A DNA stretch of 6,707 bases from Candidatus Kapaibacterium sp. GTDB lineage: Bacteria > Bacteroidota > Ignavibacteria > Kapaibacteriales > Kapaibacteriaceae. Location: NCBI GenBank assembly GCA_030830285.1, contig JAURNF010000145.1, forward strand, positions 1 to 6,707. The letters are read 5' to 3'. The stretch's first letter is position 1, and every line of letters begins with the position of its first letter. The notes below the pieces were generated by a model, which was not told the origin of the DNA, did not search any database, and worked only from the letters and a program-made list of their open reading frames with translations. Position numbers and translations under genes: made by a program. Below are positions 5,083 to 6,707 of the stretch, piece by piece.

Positions 5083-6707
5083 TTACTCGACGATGATCAA
5101 CTTCTCGCTGCTCGAGTATGCGCCAGTTGCCATGCGGAGGAAGTAGATACCTGATGGCAGACCAGCCGTTGTGAACGACATGTCGTACTCGCCGTCCTTG
5201 AGGCGACCACTCACGAATGTGCGGACCACAACACCCTGAGCATCAACCAGCTCGACAGTTGTCATCGACGGGATACCAACCGAGAACGATACAGTTGCCG
5301 AACCGTTTGTGACCGGGTTTGGAGCGACTGGATTGAGCTTCGGAAGCGTTGCGCCAATCTTCGTTACACGACGTGTGAGTGCGCAGTTGAAAATCGATGT
5401 AGAGTCGCCGGTTGTGCTTGGGATCACGCATGGACGTGGAAGCGTGAGTACCAAGTCCTGCTTGCTTGATGTTGTAGCGTCGAGAAGCAGTGTTGCCTTG
5501 AACGTGAGCAACGGTCCGTCGCCCGCAATGCGATCACCGCCAGTTGCAGTGAAGCGCCACTGTGCTTGTGTTGCGTTGAGATCAGAGACAACTGGATCAC
5601 CAACTGTCCAACCACCCGTAAGGCCACCAGCGATCCGTACTGAGCCGTTGTTGAATGTGAGGTTGTTCTTGTCGACGATCACGTCGGCAATGAACGATGT
5701 TAGATCTGCGCTCGTCCAGTTTCCGCTGCGACCCGACACAACGAAGTCAACCACTGTGCCTGGCTCAGCAGAACCACCGGCAGCAATGTTGTTGCCGAGG
5801 TCCATCGTAACTGGTGTTACGTAGCCAACGCCAACAACCTTCGCGACGACGGTCTTGATAGGTGTTGTCTCACCGAGTGGGAAGCCAACCATTTCGAACT
5901 GTGCCGAGTAATTACGGTCAGCCCAAGGTGCGGCATCTGGCAATGTCGGTGTGAACTTCACTAGCACTTGGAACGTACGTCCTGCAGGGATTACCAGCGG
6001 AAGTGTCGTTTGCTTGCCAGCGTCGTCGAGGTAGCCAACGATTGTGAATGCTGTAGGATCATTGCCGCCTGGTGTCAGAGCCTTCACTTCGAGTGGCTTG
6101 AATCCACCACCAGTGTTCGTTACCGTAAACGAAAGTGTAGGGGAGTCGCAATTCGCGCGCTGACGGCCAAAGTCACGATCTGCTGTTTCGATATCTGGAC
6201 CTGAGCAACCACCAACGCTGAACGTTTCCTTATGTGCTCCAACTGGAACCAGTGTTGACGAGTCAGCACCTGTACCTGGAGTTGCATCATGTACGAGTTC
6301 GAGCGTTGTGCTTGCAGCAAGGAGCTGTCCGGTCGGACGTGTGTACGATACACGGACTGTTGCCTTGCCACCACTGCGCGCCACAACCATTGGCAGTGCA
6401 GGTGTTGTTGAGACAATCGCGAAGCCTGGAGGCACTGGTGCAGAGAGTGTAGCGCCAGTGATTGCGAGTTCCATTGTACCAGCGTTGGTGATTGTGAAAT
6501 CACGTTCCGCCACTACACCTTCCTGTGTTTCAGCACATGTCAGGTCGATCGGATCGGTGTCGATCTTCGGAATGATACCGACGCCTTGAAGTTTTGCTGT
6601 GCGCTCATCGACAGTGCCTTCCCAAACTGGCTTGATGTCGGCTGAGTATGTCGCTTCACCCGCTGGGCGGAACAACACGAGGACATCGACAGACTTACCG
6701 TTGCTGA
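5083..6707 (-). CDS. Large T9SS-exported protein, C-terminal 540 residues (choice-of-anchor-D-like domains, cohesin-like region, type A sorting domain)
   Basis: The 5' end lies beyond the window: the frame stays open to 6707, and the GTG at 6678 lies mid-strand in VDVLVLFRPAG, so it is not the start. Counting from the first full visible codon, residues 1-44 are the end of one beta domain. Residues about 47-164 and 166-294 are two further domains resembling choice-of-anchor D/ASPM-SPD2-Hydin immunoglobulin-like units, with hallmark phrases RDFTITNAGTMELAITGA and LSFTVTNTGGGFKPLEV and closing strands ending GVGYV. Residues about 298-425 (DLGNNIAAGGSAEPGTVVDF to GPLLTFKATLLLD) look cohesin-like. 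A cysteine pair (about 426 and 441) follows. Residues about 452-540 are the T9SS type A sorting domain, beginning LNPVAPNPV and ending SSEKLIIVE. The protein is expected to be secreted or surface-attached, perhaps adhesive or structural; no enzymatic domain is visible. A strong terminator follows the stop. Confidence 0.88.
   Translation of the reverse strand, partial: SNGKSVDVLVLFRPAGEATYSADIKPVWEGTVDERTAKLQGVGIIPKIDTDPIDLTCAETQEGVVAERDFTITNAGTMELAITGATLSAPVPPGFAIVSTTPALPMVVARSGGKATVRVSYTRPTGQLLAASTTLELVHDATPGTGADSSTLVPVGAHKETFSVGGCSGPDIETADRDFGRQRANCDSPTLSFTVTNTGGGFKPLEVKALTPGGNDPTAFTIVGYLDDAGKQTTLPLVIPAGRTFQVLVKFTPTLPDAAPWADRNYSAQFEMVGFPLGETTPIKTVVAKVVGVGYVTPVTMDLGNNIAAGGSAEPGTVVDFVVSGRSGNWTSADLTSFIADVIVDKNNLTFNNGSVRIAGGLTGGWTVGDPVVSDLNATQAQWRFTATGGDRIAGDGPLLTFKATLLLDATTSSKQDLVLTLPRPCVIPSTTGDSTSIFNCALTRRVTKIGATLPKLNPVAPNPVTNGSATVSFSVGIPSMTTVELVDAQGVVVRTFVSGRLKDGEYDMSFTTAGLPSGIYFLRMATGAYSSSEKLIIVE

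Noticed and set aside
5309..5824. 171-residue plus-strand open frame opposite the large T9SS protein
   Set aside because: It is antisense to a domain-rich protein and lacks a ribosome site, signal peptide or known motif.
6676..6678. GTG at 6678 as start codon of the large T9SS protein
   Set aside because: The frame continues open to the window edge and upstream residues complete a beta strand, so this GTG encodes an internal valine.

Overview
The window looks like ordinary chromosome from a bacterium of the Bacteroidota/Chlorobiota/Ignavibacteria side of the FCB group, possibly a Kapabacteria-like lineage. Two minus-strand genes end in the C-terminal sorting domain used by the type IX secretion system (T9SS), which is largely confined to that group. 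One intergenic gap also holds a sequence matching the Bacteroidota -7 promoter motif (TAnnTTTG). The narrower placement is inference from moderate GC and protein style, not from a marker gene.

Layout, left to right. (1) 1-239, minus: N-terminal part of an IS630-type transposase cut by the window edge, followed by a perfect 20-bp palindrome (249-268) that probably lies at or near the element's end. (2) 343-1512, plus: a secreted, outer-membrane beta-barrel-like protein. (3) 1557-3227, plus: a PaaN-type aldehyde dehydrogenase, 44 bp downstream and probably co-transcribed with the barrel gene. (4) 3245-4378, minus: a PLP-dependent cystathionine gamma-synthase/gamma-lyase family enzyme, converging on paaN with only 17 bp between the stop codons. 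(5) 4457-4960, minus: a small exported protein that is little more than a signal peptide, a low-complexity linker and a T9SS-type C-terminal domain. (6) 5035-5058: a strong rho-independent terminator. (7) 5083 to beyond 6707, minus: the C-terminal 540 residues of a large T9SS cargo protein with choice-of-anchor-D-like beta domains, a cohesin-like region and a type A sorting domain.

Functional picture: three themes share the window. These are a possible aromatic-compound module (barrel protein plus PaaN), sulfur amino-acid metabolism, and surface or secreted proteins exported by T9SS. No dense accessory system (CRISPR, toxin-antitoxin, phage, defence island) is visible. The least ordinary items are the passenger-less T9SS protein, the barrel-paaN pairing, the palindrome beside the transposase, and two stem-loops flanking the PLP-enzyme gene.
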